DNA from: Terfezia claveryi
Lineage: Eukaryota; Ascomycota; Pezizomycetes; Pezizales; Pezizaceae
Direction of reading: 5' to 3'
Assembly: GCA_015179025.1 (NCBI GenBank)
Contig: WHUX01000216.1
Span: 24,400 to 88,399 of the forward strand
DNA length: 64,000 nt
This document shows, in pieces, positions 1 through 11,790 of this stretch (positions are counted from its first letter, which is position 1; each line of letters begins with the position of its first letter). The position numbers were made by a program, and so were the translations under genes. The notes under the pieces were generated by a model. That model worked only from the letters and a program-made list of their open reading frames with translations, was not told where the DNA came from and searched no databases.

Positions 1-182
1 GTAAGGAATGAATCTATTATAAATAAAGGGACTATGATGCTTAGAGAGATAGACATATTGGTAAAAGGAGTTGATAGTTGATACTTTTAGGCTGTTCTAG
101 TTAGTGAACTGGTTAAGCAATATATTAGGGAATTGAATATATTTATTAACTCTCTAGGATAGAGGGGATAGTATTACAGACT

Positions 183-297
183 TCTAGTATAGAAAACTAC
201 TTCTGTTATAGAAATCCACTACTGTCATGGAAAACCACTTCTGTTATAGAAAACCACTTCTATCATGGAAAACTACTTCTATTATAAAACAGTGGGT
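183..297. repeat. Short tandem cluster, core TGTCATGGA / TGTTATAGA
   Basis: About six units of 17-19 bp (an ACTTCTGT(C/T)AT(G/A)GAAAACC type sequence) follow one another. Units differ almost only by C/T and G/A transitions. The core matches clusters near 1,463, 9,345, 10,933, 11,722, 13,145, 14,470, 32,355, 34,239, 34,738 and 36,575. The spacer between cores differs from cluster to cluster. Confidence 0.6.
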
Positions 298-1462
298 AGC
301 TTCGAAAAGTATATATTTAATGCTATAGGTACTTACAGTACCTCTTCAATTTAAAAACTGAATATTATATATAAGGTTATAGAAGTAAGAATATAGTAGG
401 AAAAAAATATTAGTTATTGGCCAACTCTTACACATCTACTACACACTAAACCTAATTCCATTCCAAAGCCACAATCCTCTATGTAGGCCAATACATACTC
501 TAATTGTCATTTTTCAATGCTTTTGAGGCTTCTGAAGCTTGTAAGCTTTTCAAAATAGAAGACAACTCCTATAACTTGTTTAAAAAGCCAAAGCTTTCAT
601 AATTGGTTAAATAGAATACGCCTAAAGAACTACTATACTCTAAATCCACTATACACTCTTCAATATTGTCAGCAATCATATCTACTTCTATATATAATTC
701 ACTACTATCTAGGCTTAGGAAATATTATAGTCTATTGTTCTACTCCTACAACTCTCTGAAGTATTCAAATAACTCTTTATTATCTGAGTTATAATAGTTT
801 CCCACCATATTATTAGGCCAATATAAAATAGTAATACCTACATACTATATAAGTATATATATAGTTATATTCATTTATTTTATTTTTTATTTTTTATTTT
901 TAAAAAAGAAAATACTTGTTGCTCATATTCGATAACTATTACCTATTCTAGAAATTATCTAGATATTGTAATACTGTATCTACTAGTAAATAATTATCCT
1001 TGTCAGTTCTAAAACTTTTATTGCAGACATTATTATTAGTGAGTTAGTAAGCATATTACTACTACTTGTTTTGTACTCAGACATCACCTTTACTACATAA
1101 GCTTGGCCTATGTCTTTAAACTAACAAGGATTATTATTTACAAGTGCATATAGCATTCTGTTTATGTACCTTTTTATTCTACTTTAGATCAGTATATTCT
1201 AGTTACATAGAGCCTTATTTCAATCTAGTTAATTATATACAGTACTGTAGTAAGATCTGGTAGCTAATACTACTTAGCTTATGAAATCTATATCTGTTAA
1301 GTGAAGTTGCTTAGTTAAGCCTTAATAGAAATACTAGGTATACTACCTAATTTGAAATTATACTACCAAATAACTAGAGCTCTATAATATATAACTATAT
1401 TTGGTAATACTATAAAATACCTACACTTATTTGGAATAAGTACAAGTACCAAACTGCTTAGC

Positions 1463-1800
1463 AGTAACCAGTCCATGACAAGTCAACTAGTCTATGACAA
1501 GTCAATAGTCTAGTTGGCATAATATTCTATTTACAAGTCAATCTTTATGAGAATCTAATCGAGACTAACAAGTCAACTAGTCTATAACAACTATGAGAGG
1601 TAGTGCAACCAGACTAGGCAACCAGTATATACTAATATAATTACTTAGTAATAAGTTCATGACTAGATGATTAGTCTGCAATAAGTCAAGTACTAACTAA
1701 CTAACAAGTCAACGAGTACATAACAAAACAATCCAATCTATGATAAGACAGTCAATCTGTAATAAGACAAACAATCTATGACAAGACTACCAATTAATTT
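1463..1800. repeat. Degenerate cluster of CTATGACAAG / CCATGACAAG units
   Basis: Repeated words such as CCATGACAAGTCAACTAG, CTATGACAAGTCAATAG and AATCTATGACAAGAC recur about ten times with drift. Their reverse complement carries the GTCATGGA core seen in the other clusters. No coding sense was found. Similar words (TGTTATGGACT) continue around 1,910-1,990. Confidence 0.5.
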
Positions 1801-1899
1801 CTGAGTGATTTCAACTGTATTAAACTCCCAATCATGTAGAAGCTATCTTTATATATAATAACCAACTATATACGGATTAAGTATTAGTATTATAGGCCA

Positions 1900-2374
1900 T
1901 ATTACAGGACTGTTATGGACTATTACTTAGGATTACAAGCAATAACCATAACTGTTATAGACGTTGTTATGGACTCTATCATGGACTATTGCCTTTAATA
2001 ATAAAGCATGATTATTATATTTTAAGGGTAAGACAAGGTTTATTGTAAGTCTCATATTAATGAGATATTAAGTATTATATATGTAATCTTCCTTATGTAT
2101 GTGATGATATTATAGAGTGGACTACTATATATATAGCAGGCTATAGTCATATTCTTTCTTCTTGCTCTTCATATAATGTCTTGTATATTAAGTCTTTAAT
2201 ACAAGTTGCCTTTTATCTATAGTCTATATCTATACTATTGTCTACCAAACCTACAATAATATATATAGCAACTTGAAACTATACCAAACTAGTGTGGTAT
2301 AGTTTGGCTATTACATGCACTCCTTGGAGTCATGTTCATAGCCAATCATTTATGTTATAGCCTATGCCATTATA
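1900..2374 (+). mobile_element. RIP-mutated relic LTR of the element C family
   Basis: From about 2,150 to 2,374 the sequence follows the 3' half of the element C LTR (49,230-49,460) with mainly C-to-T and G-to-A changes. Shared words include AATGTCTTGTAT and CTCCTTGGAGTCA. The LTR end CCGTTACA becomes CCATTATA here, and the adjoining internal CTACGTTGCGTC becomes TTACATTGCGTC. The 5' limit is not resolved. An extra segment holds a hairpin with arms AAACTATACCA and TGGTATAGTTT (about 2,276-2,305). Homology is clear at the 3' end and weak upstream. Confidence 0.5.
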
Positions 2375-3225
2375 TTACATTGCGTCTCTATACTCCATTA
2401 AGTACAACCTTATCTCGAATTCTATGATTACTATATCTCAATCAATGCAACTTATTATTGAGTTACCACTAAAGGTTATAGATTTACTTACAAGATTGTG
2501 AGCAGAAGTAGAACCTGCTAATGCCAATTTTGATTAAACTATCATTGTCCAAGAAACCATCACTCTTCTGGATTGAATCATTAGCTTTCCAGACTGAAGT
2601 ACTAATATTACGGTACTATAAGCTAAAAATACTAATACATTTCTTATGTATTTTCTTACTCAGCAAGCATCTTAAAACACACAATATTATATGCTATCTG
2701 TTTTGCTAATATTTTACATGTTATTACATGCTTTCACATATATAAGTCTTTACAAAGATTTAACTTATTTTGTACTAGATAGTACTTAGTAGTACTATCT
2801 AAAACCTTCTATTGTGTTGATTTTAAATCATATAAAGGTCACATGATAGTGCACTACTCTAGTACTGCCCCAGCACTACCTCACTCAGAACACATAGTGT
2901 CCTCTGAATTTCCCTTCAGTTGGAGAGACAGTTAGAACTCAGAATATAGTTGGAGTTCAATTAATATAAAAGTTCCATTAGTTAATCTTTAAGTGCCTTT
3001 GGCCCTTCTATACTACTTTACCTATTATAGTAAGCTTATGCTACTAGTAATAACTTTAATAATAAGGATTAATAATATACTATTAGTAATCTGCTTTGTA
3101 GTATATATTACTAGACTAAGATCATCTAATTAGATTAGATTATCTTATCTAATTTAATCTAATTCTCTAGCCCCTTTTATAAATACTTATATTTTTTTAA
3201 CCTAAGAACCTAATTTTTACCTAAT
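2375..3225. other. AT-rich stretch, no gene assigned
   Basis: The first part may be the decayed internal start of the LTR relic just upstream, since an ATG-containing stretch near 2,423 loosely follows element C gag. The short frame at 2,521-2,709 has no recognisable domain. A TATA-like TTATAAATA at about 3,177 lies 50 bp before the decayed gag-like frame and could be its promoter. Confidence 0.4.
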
Positions 3226-5050
3226 ATGAAGACTTGATCAACCTTACCTAATCAACAATAAGTTTCTACCAGAAAGAGTAGAAACTAAAGCCAGAATAAG
3301 GCTACAGCATAGAAGCATAGTAGCACCAAGGTTTGGCAGTTAGTAGTAAGACTATCTTCCAAATAGTAACAAACATAAGACTATTCAATAAATAGCAACA
3401 AATAATAAGACTATCCAACAAATAGTAATATAAGAGGGCAACAACAATTGTATTCAACTGGCAAATACAAAGAAATAATAGAAACTACCTAATCTGGTAG
3501 CTCTAAGACCTAGAAAGTGCCTTAAAAGTCCAATAAAGGTGAGGATTATAGAAACTAGTCCTATTCACATCCAAATTCCAGAGAGTATCCCAGCCTTACT
3601 CTCTACCTAGCCTAAAGAAAAATTGGCAATTTTCCCAATAAAAGGAACAAGGAAACATCCTATACTTCTCCCTCTAGAAAGAACACAAATACCTAGCACT
3701 TCAACCTCTATCCTTCCACTCAACCTTCTTTTTAGCATTAGCAAGAAACCCTGCTCCCAAGACAATCTCATTAATAAGAGTAACCCTTTTCCTTTTTAAG
3801 AAACTTGCTCCCTTATTATAATCCACTTTGGTATCAGAAGCAATAGAAAGAGTAGAAGAAGGAAGTTGATAAGAAACAGATCCTTCTTCATTAGGATCTA
3901 CTTTCTAGAAGTAAGGAATAGAAGAAACAGAGTCTAAGGAATCAGTAGTATAGTATCTGATAGACATGTAGACTCCTCAATAGAAAAAGACTAGAGTAAT
4001 AGAAGGAGGAGGTAGAGCTGGAAAAGGTAAAAGAAAGGCAATGACAAGTGAGGAGCTAGAAGTACTCAAAGCCAAGTTAATGAATACTCCCCAAAAGAAA
4101 GCCCCAGAAGGGAAAACACTTCTAGAAAAGGAGTTAGAAATAAGGAAAATAATTTTTGAACTAAATTTAGTCAGGCCTTAACTGAAAATTATAACATCCC
4201 CTGCCATAAAAACCTTTTGGGATAAAATTGAATCCTTATGGTATTAAAGGCTGTCCTAAGTATTTGTAAACCTAACAATAAACAATATATTGTCAAAAAA
4301 GAAAAAAGAATTATTAGCTGAAGCAGCTGAGAAATTTATGATCTTCCAATAGAAAGATCAATTTGATAAGTCACATAAGGTAGATATGCAGCTTACAGCT
4401 ACCTCAAAATCAATATGGCCTTACTCTACCTATAACCCATATAAAGGAGTTCTATAGCTAGTGCTGAACTGGCCCTACCTAATATAGTACATACTTATAG
4501 GCAATATCTATAACTTAGAAACTCTAGAAATAGTGCCTCTTCCTGAAGAAACTGAGGAAACTTATGAGGAAATAGGTAGAAAACTGTTTGGAAGTAAGGA
4601 CAAGGGTAAAGGTAAGAGTATCCAGTATGAGAGAGATGAAGAAGAAGGAGAATATGAAATAGATATAAAGGAAATATCTGAAGGAGATATGCCACCTCCA
4701 CCTAAAGATAGAAAAAAGTTAGTATATACCAAAAAGAGTAAGAGTCCAGATAAGAAGTCTGGAAGAAAAGGCTCTGGTAGTGCAGCTAGAGGTGGAAGTG
4801 AGGACCCAAGATTAGGATCTGAGGATAATGAGTCAGATAATAGCTTTGATAATAAGAGAAAGAAAAGGTCAACTAGAGAACCTAGTCCTCACTACTTAGA
4901 ATAGTCTAAAAAGACTAGTTAGGATATATCATCTCAACAAATCAGCAAATCTCTAGTAAAAAAGGTAAATAAACTTGTAAAGATTCCTAATTCTCCACTA
5001 ATTAATAGAGTATCAGAAAAGTAAAGAGATCAAACTACTTTTGACAATTA
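3226..5050 (+). pseudogene. Decayed gag-like reading frame of an old gypsy-type element
   Basis: A long plus-strand frame can be followed through many TAG and TAA stops that sit where Gln or Trp codons are expected. Its only open part is 4,533-4,904: a hydrophilic, low-complexity segment with acidic runs (EEEGEYEIDIKEIS), proline-rich PPPPKDRKK and a Ser/Lys/Arg-rich tail. That looks like the charged linker region of fungal gag proteins, but no zinc knuckle or protease is visible, so the assignment is tentative. The frame is cut at 5,053 by the terminal repeat of Plavaka copy 2, preceded by TG, the same dinucleotide duplicated by copy 1. Element E near 55,600 is decayed in the same way. Confidence 0.4.
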
Positions 5051-5084
5051 TGCATCAACAAGAAAAAATTGGCGTCCTGATACC

Positions 5085-5375
5085 CTACAGAGGTGTCTTG
5101 ATGCCACCTCTTTTCCTCTGCCGCTCATGGTGCCTAGAGCGCTCTATAACTCCCTTTCAGACCTCATGCCTTCCAGAGTATCTAGGGTACCCTGGATATA
5201 CTATGCCCCTCTCATCTACCCTAGGGCACTTAGGGCACTCTTTTGTGACGTCTTGCCTCTTAAGGCGTCCAGGGCATCTTGTACATGACTTTCCTACCTT
5301 CTGCCTCTCATGGTACTCAGGGCATCCCTTTCTGACCTCCTGTCTCTTACCATACCCTCTGAATACCTTTTCCGG
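5085..5375. repeat. Diverged ~50-bp subterminal minisatellite of Plavaka copy 2
   Basis: About six units of 48-51 bp share the pattern CTCATGGT(G/A)C-T-AGGGCATC ... TCTGACCTC-TG-CTCTTA. The minus-strand translation shows the same periodicity (Cys-Pro then Arg-x-x-Val-x-Lys about every 17 residues), which is an artefact of the repeat rather than a likely protein. A second short repeat, CCTCACAAC(C), runs from about 5,448 to 5,505. En/Spm-related transposons commonly have repeats just inside their ends, so a transposase-binding role is plausible but not shown. Confidence 0.5.
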
Positions 5376-5619
5376 CAACCTCCTCTCTCTCTTCCCTAAT
5401 ATTACTACGTTTCCCCCCTCATGTCTTGTTGCAGCTCCTAAGTGTCCCCTCGCAACCCCTCACAACCCTCGTGACCCCTCACAACCCTCACAACCCCTCA
5501 CAACCCTGTATATACAATACTGTATACTTTCTATACTGGACCTTTACAGTCTTCACTTCGATATTGTATTGTTACTTTTTGATTCTTCTTTGCCTAGCTA
5601 GATACAGGGCCCATTAATC

Positions 5620-8600
5620 TTATTCTTTGTACAGGTCATTCCATATATTAAAATCATTCCTATTGTTTACTAGATACAAATTTCCTTTCTTCAACTCTAT
5701 CAGATGTACCATCCCTTCAATATCTGCAATGCGCAAGATATTTAATCCCTTTCCATTCTCCTGCTCCTCTATACAAACTATTCCTTCATCCCCCCCTGGC
5801 CTGCTTGAAGCTTGTACTCAAAGTAATAATACAAGTGCCACTTCATGGACCCTATTGATATTATCCTACATGCTGAAGAGCCCTTCTAGTTTGCCAACAA
5901 CTTTCCCATCAAGGTCACCCTTTGCATCGCCTGAGCGCCCTTTCCACTACACCCACACCCAATCTGCTCTTGGTTGATCTCTCTTATGAAACAGTTGTCC
6001 TGCTGTCTACTGGACATCGTATGTCTGTCTACCTTCACCCTGGAATTGTAGTACGTCAACTATTAGCTGTGCATAATAGTGTACAGAGTAATGTGCAACC
6101 TCTTTCAGATTCACATAGTACGAGCTACCAATATTCAGCCTCAAGTATACATAAAAGTGCCTCAGAAGCTCCGTAATACCTACCCTTATCACAAGCATCT
6201 ATATAGGAGTTCCTTCTAGACTATCTGAAGCTTGTTTACCTTCTAATATAGGGCCCCGAGCTTACTCTACCTCTTTCACCGTCTTCCCAACCTATTTGGT
6301 AGACCCTCTTCTGATTACACCAAGAATTTCGCTATTGAACTTATACTCCTGACTCCATACCTCTATATTCAATTCCCTCATTTGCAATACCTGTTCAACT
6401 ATGATGACATCAAGTATTTGCTCGGCTGCATTTACACAGTTAGATCTTCAATAGGTATCTTTCAGCAGCTTGTATAGAGCTTCCGTAATCTCAATGGTAT
6501 ATTAAGGAAGGCTCCCAAAATCTGTAATCTGTGTACTATAGTACTATAGTATATGTATCTTTAGAAAATTGAAACCAACATTGCTCAGGACATACTAAAT
6601 CACCTACTGTCTATCCTATTGTTCTTCGATTGCTATTTTCTTCCATTTTGTGGTACTAAGCTTGAAATATTCCTCTAGTTTTGTTTGATATGCCTTAAGT
6701 TGATCTACTACAAGCTTTCTCGAAACCTCCTTTACATCTAGTGATTCTTTTTTGTAGCCTGAAACTTATTGAAGTCATGTAAGTTATCATGGAATTCTCG
6801 GAGGTATTGATTCATATAATACATTATTTTGGGTATATAACTCTGGTATTGTACTATGAGGCAGAAATCTGTGATATATTGTACACAATGAATTGCAATT
6901 TTGCTATCTACTTTTACGCCTACTAAGAGACTTGGGGTAGCTGTTATTGGATCATACAGTACTACTGTGAAGCAAGCCAAAATCACATAATTAAATCCTT
7001 GCATTTCAGTCACACTCTATATCGTAATCTGCTGATATCTCTTCTACAGTAGTCGATACCCTAGATATGGTAGGGTCTGTTCCCAAATCCTATTGAATAC
7101 CTCTAAGCATTTGTGTTTTCTCAGAAACTGCTCTATCTAGCCCATCAAATTCTTGAGAATCCCAAAAAGAATATTGTGAAGCATATCACTATAAACTATA
7201 TGTAGTAGCTCAATACCTAGAACTCGCATCTGTACCTAGAGCACGTTTTCAAAAGGCTTTATTCTAGCATTATCTAAACTACCTATATATTAGTCATATT
7301 TAATTATATCCATATTCATTAGCTACATACCTTTTTAGATCCCTTGCTCCTTACAGATTTTTATAGTCCACATAATTATGTATAGTGAGTGCTTTCTTTG
7401 GGAGAATTCCAAGTTCCTGCAGACTTGTAATACATATGAGGAAGTGATTGATTTTAATACTATGGATATTGATATTTTCCATATGGTCAGCAAGCCAGGT
7501 AGATAGAATTGGTATGTACTTTCTAACCTTGCCATCTTCACAGAGGATATTAGTCCCACCTGCCTATGAAAGTTGTTAATATGGACCCTCATGACCCTAT
7601 TCAGAATTACTTCCCTACTTTGAATATTTTTGTTAAGGGCAACAGGGTATATGAGACAATCTGGTATTGTACCCTTAGTACATCATATTTCTAGTCTTTT
7701 GTCATGAAACCTGTGACCTTATTCCTCTTGGGGCCGAGTGGGAAAAGGCCCATCAAGATCTACGTTTGGGCTGTTGGCCGCTTTCGAATTTCTGCGTGAA
7801 TATTGCCAATATGCATAAAATAAAGGCCATAATTTCTTGTCCACAGAGAAATTCGTAAGGTAAGTTTGATAAGATGTTAGCAGTATAAGTACGAAGGATG
7901 AGCCAATTGGCAGCATCTTCTACAGTCTTATTAGTATCTGTATTTATATTCATAGGATAGGTTCTATACTTGTATCCTCTACCACAATCACTGGAATTCA
8001 TTTTGGTATATAAATAGTTACCTTCATCATCAAATTCGTAAATTGGTGAGAAAACCAAATATTTAGCAAAGTTATACTGTTGAAGTAGATATCGCAATGT
8101 ATTCTCAAGGTCTCTGTAATAGAATATATAGCCCTTTTGGAGGTGAAAGTCAACTGTTCCTTTCTACCAGTTAGGCTGATCAATTAACTTATGTATCTTA
8201 TTTCTCCATGTAAAACCAAACTAAAAATGGACTCCATCACCCTCAGAAAGACTTGGCAGTAGCAGATTTTCCTTGAAAAAATAATCAATATTTGTTAATA
8301 AGGTCTTGCTTTTATAAAAGAATCTAGCAAGCTTGTATTCATATATATTCTAGAAAGGCGATATTAGATTGAATTGAAGCTATTGCAGGTCATTCAAAGG
8401 TATTGTCTCAATAATCTTTACAACTTCATACAGTACTGGTAGACATTGTGTAACTAGCATAAACTTCTGCCAGACCACTTGAACAATACAATACGGATCT
8501 AAAAACAAATTTCAAACATCAGTATCCTATTGTTCCTCAGATATTTCATAGACTTATACTATCTACTACTTTCATACCATCAGTCCTCAATTCAAAAGCC

Positions 8601-8938
8601 CTCGAACACTGATCAGGGGGCATACTTAACACCACCTTAGTTTTCTAGTATCACTTTGTAGGTTTGGTCAGAATCTCTTTGAAGATTGGGGAAATAGAGT
8701 GTGTTCATTTCCATAAGGTTGGTATTCTCATGAATACCAAGGAGTTTGTATAGAGATGTCGATGTTCTTCCTGGTCCTCAACAGAATTGTGACGATCTGT
8801 AGCTGAAGCCAACTTCGAATATTTGGCTTGCAAATATCTCCCATACTGCCCAGCTTTTTGGAATTGAAAGTCACAAAACTTACAATGTATGCTAGATATT
8901 AGTTTCCCTAGCCATATAACTGAATAGTAGGGTAGCAC
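5620..8938 (-). pseudogene. Plavaka transposase, copy 2 (RIP-inactivated)
   Basis: This frame can be read from 8,938 down to a stop at 5,620 and aligns through most of its length with the copy 1 transposase. Landmarks are: an N-terminal zinc-finger-like CKFCDFQF (about 8,880) in which both zinc-ligand histidines are now tyrosine; YLLQQYNFAKYLVFSPIYEF (about 8,050); the core segment LTNFSVDKKLWPLF (about 7,830), typical of Plavaka proteins; WLADHMENINIHS (about 7,480); YITDFCLIVQYQSYIPKIM (about 6,850); and the C-terminal RIADIEGMVHLI ... NLYLVNNRNDFNIWNDLY (about 5,650). The frame is broken by many stops, mostly TAG or TGA where copy 1 has Trp, Gln or Arg, and by indels. It must be non-functional. 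Plavaka transposases are RNase H-fold DDE enzymes that cut and paste DNA. Confidence 0.75.
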
Positions 8939-9344
8939 TTATGGTTTCTCCGATAAGTAAATTATATAGGCTCTGGACTAGTCTTTGGCGTATTCATAGT
9001 GTCTAGTCTAGTTCACGTTGCGATAGAGTTGGCATGAAAGGAGGTCAGTTAGCACTAGGTTGTTATTATTATCAAGCTATCCCATATCTAGTTAGGTGGT
9101 CATGACTGGTCGGTTACTAGGTATACTAGTCCTGCAACCATGCTTGAGGCTAGTGTGTATATTAGCTCGAGTCGAGGTGAGTTCTACTACTATTTTTCCT
9201 ACTCTGTACCAACTCACACCGACACCCATTCTTCCGAAGCCAACTCGAGGCCAACTTGATGACTACACAGTAATCGACCAAGTCCTCGCCAAGAATTAGT
9301 TACCCATGTTTCACCTCGGTCTTGATTTCATGTTTTTTCCATTA
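8939..9344. other. Spacer upstream of the copy 2 transposase, no gene
   Basis: This lies where copy 1 has the spacer between its divergent genes. The short plus frame at 9,096-9,299 has no recognisable motif. I see no promoter element that I would defend. Confidence 0.4.
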
Positions 9345-9645
9345 TCTGTCATGGATCACACCTCCTGTTATGGATCTGTTCTCCTGTCACGGATTCGTCC
9401 TCCTGTCACGGATCCATCCTCCTGTCACAGATTGCCCCGCCTGTCATGGACTTGAACTTTTCCTTCCTGCTCAATCCTTACCGCCATTCCTCAACTACAT
9501 TCTACTAGTGGCTAATCTTCTATCCATTTCCCTATCATTCTCCTGTATAATCTTACCCTGCCTTATATGCTAATATAAATTATATTCCTTGATACTTCAT
9601 CAATTTCTGCACACTCTGATTCTCATAAATTGAATCGCTTTAATT
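9345..9645. repeat. Dispersed repeat with a CTCCTGTCACGGATCC cluster at its left side
   Basis: The first 110 bp (9,345-9,455) hold about six units of 15-18 bp with the core CTCCTGTCACGGAT. The following 190 bp (about 9,455-9,645) match 36,738-36,935 closely, sharing for example ATTCTACTAGT, AATCTTACCCTGCCTT and CTCATCAATTTCTGCA-like words. The second copy also begins with the CCTGTCAC core. This is a dispersed element of roughly 230-300 bp whose ends I cannot define. It has no coding capacity. Confidence 0.6.
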
Positions 9646-10352
9646 CTACAATCATAGAAACCTAAACTAACAACAAATTCCCAATACTGATGTCTAAACA
9701 AATCTCAATATCCCAAGATCGAGGTAAAGTAATTCTCCGATCCCACTTATACCCCTCTTATACAAAACCGGCCCTCCCACATACCATCAAAAAGAAAGCA
9801 AACTGAATCAAAAAGTAACTCCCAACAGAAATAGATAAAGAAATGTTGCCCATGAAATCCTCAAAACTCCAAGTGTCTCATATAACAACTAAAATAGTAA
9901 ACCTAAATAAAGAAAGTACTCCCAACATAGAAAAGAAATTTTCCCTAGAACCTGCACTAATACTTACCTACCAGTATACCCCACATGCCATCAACACCCC
10001 TACCCACTCATATTTTGTAGTTCCTATGCTACGTAGGTCGTATTTTCTTCTGAAACCTGCTTGCCATTACAGCATCAGACACATGGACTGCGATAAACGG
10101 CGCTTCCAGGTGCTTCAATGTGGAGTTGAAGGAGATGGTATTGCTGCTTGCCCATATAATAGACTTCTATAGAACGAGTTGGATATGTCTGAGGTAGAAT
10201 CTTCCGTGAAACTATGCGATGGGCTGGCATTCTCAAATGCTAAATCTGCCAGGTCATTTAGGAGGTACTCATCCTTTTTCCAGCTCCTAGCTACTTCATA
10301 TCATAATCTGTATCTGAATCCATGTCTGTCTGTCCTGAACGGCATCTAGGGA
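9646..10352. other. Region downstream of the hAT relic, nothing recognised
   Basis: A 109-codon plus-strand frame (9,843-10,172) has no recognisable domain. The region lies just beyond the 3' end of the decayed hAT transposase and may contain that transposon's terminal sequence. I could not identify terminal inverted repeats or an 8-bp target duplication. Confidence 0.35.
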
Positions 10353-10932
10353 CTATGCTACTATGCGGCGGAGGAAGTCTGCATCATAGCTGAGTGCTTG
10401 TTTCTCCAGCATTACCTCACCTTCATCTAAATCAGCTATGCCTTCTTCTATATATGCTGGTCTAATTTGTACCTCTAGGGTTCTGTATTGCACATGTACA
10501 GCATCCCACGATTTGGTCAACATTAGCACAGTTATCATCTGGTGACTCATTCTGTTGTATCGGTATGACAAAATATCTCGAGCACTGCTGAATATTCACT
10601 CTATTGGGCCAGATATAAGTGGAATACTCAATATGTCTCTTGCCATTCATGCCAGCATAGGATATTCATTAGCATGTACCTTCTACCAGGATAGAGGGCA
10701 TTTCTCATTCAGTGTTGTTACTAGATTCGCCAGGTATCTCCTGATTTCTGGCACATTCTCTGATTGGCTTGTGGTATGCTCTTGTAGTCGATACATTATA
10801 TAGGATTGTTCTCTATCATCTACTTGTATTTTATGAACCTGGGCTTCCGGCACGTACTTGGCATAATTATGTTCAAAATAATCTTTGAACTAAACTCTAA
10901 GAAGCAAATTTGGTAAGAATTATATTTTTCTG

Positions 10933-11030
10933 TATATCATGGATGGTTTCCTGTTACGGAAAATGGTGTCATGGAAAATAGTGTCACAGAAAATGGTGTT
11001 ACGGAAAATAGTATCATAAAAAACATATGG
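10933..11030. repeat. GTTACGGAAAATGGT cluster inside an apparent hAT intron
   Basis: Five to six units of 15 bp (GT(G/T)(C/T)AC(G/A)GAAAAT(G/A)) lie within the segment that interrupts hAT homology between about 10,890 and 11,060. The unit differs from other clusters except for the core. In the sense of the hAT gene the motif reads TTTTCCGTAACACCA. Confidence 0.65.
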
Positions 11031-11721
11031 GCCAAAATAGTCATGTGCTGATAGAACTCATATATACTTGTAATACTCCATGTATGAAATATAGTCCCCG
11101 TTCTGCTGTATACTACTTAGATCTTAGACATTGAGATTTCCCCAGTTATTATATAAGGATAATTTCTTAGACGGATCAAGGATGGTTACAAGATTGTAGA
11201 TGAGGGATTGTTTTTCGGTTCTAGAATAATACTTCTTGAAGATCTACTGACACACTTTTGTCATAGAGAGAAACCCTGGAACCTAGGTAGGATTAGCTAG
11301 AAGTTTACGTATACATTTCCACTATTTTTCTATGTGGTCAAAGATGTCATTGTAGATAAAGAACGCATTCTGTATGGTCGTATGCTATCCTGTAGAGATA
11401 GCATGAGTGTAATCTAATACAGGTTTCATGAAAATAGTAGCCTCTTGAACTTGGTTCCACTCTTCTTGACTCAACCATAACTCTGAGTACTTGCTCTCTG
11501 TCGTAGATAGAGTGATCTATTGCTCAATGTAGTACTGGAACCTCAATGCTCATGTAAGCATTTCAAAGGTTAAGTTCCAGCGAGTTTTGATGTTCTGAAT
11601 GAGTCCCATGGGCACATGGGAATCAGTTTGGAGTTCCTTGAATTGTGCCAAGTATTGTGGGCTGGCTACTATAGCCTTACAGAGCTCTCGAACCTAGACA
11701 AATATTAGCAATAGGATTCCA

Positions 11722-11790
11722 TGTCATGTATTAGCCTTTCATAACATGTCCACTATTCCGTGACATGTCCGCCATTTCATGATATCTTTA
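11722..11790. repeat. CATGTCACGGAATAGTGGA-type cluster inside an apparent hAT intron
   Basis: Three to four units of about 20 bp contain ATTCCGTGACATGTCC or CATAACATGTCC forms. The cluster sits between conserved hAT blocks (MKEL... at about 11,930 and RELCKAIVASPQYL at about 11,690), in a stretch bounded by intron-like ends. In the gene's own sense the motif here is GTCACGGA, the opposite orientation to the cluster near 10,980. Confidence 0.5.

Larger units (their letters stand above)
1..1899. other. AT-rich stretch without a recognisable gene
   Basis: No reading frame of useful length and no recognisable protein motif is present on either strand. Composition is strongly AT-rich with many TA dinucleotides, as expected of an old repeat mutated by RIP. 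A T-rich low-complexity run lies near 868-905. Two clusters of short degenerate repeats (183-297 and 1,463-1,800) are the only internal structure I can support and are listed separately. Confidence 0.6.
5053..9330. mobile_element. Plavaka-type DNA transposon, copy 2 (decayed; right end unresolved)
   Basis: The left terminus CATCAACAAG, followed by an A-run and TTGGCGTC, matches the left terminus of copy 1 (CATCAGCAAAAA ... TTGGCGTC at 16,362). Both are preceded by TG. A minus-strand transposase relic with the same domain order as copy 1 lies 570 bp inside. I found no copy of the two plus-strand genes of copy 1 and no matching right terminus, so the element may be truncated or overwritten near 9,330. 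The stated right limit is a guess. Confidence 0.6.

Noticed and set aside
1463..1800. Spaced short repeats suggesting a CRISPR array
   Set aside because: Repeats are short (about 10 bp core), degenerate and irregularly spaced. The setting is a fungal genome with introns and LTR elements.
5157..5378. Minus-strand Cys/Arg-rich peptide with repeated CP motifs
   Set aside because: The periodicity follows the ~50-bp DNA repeat of the Plavaka subterminal region; there is no gene context.
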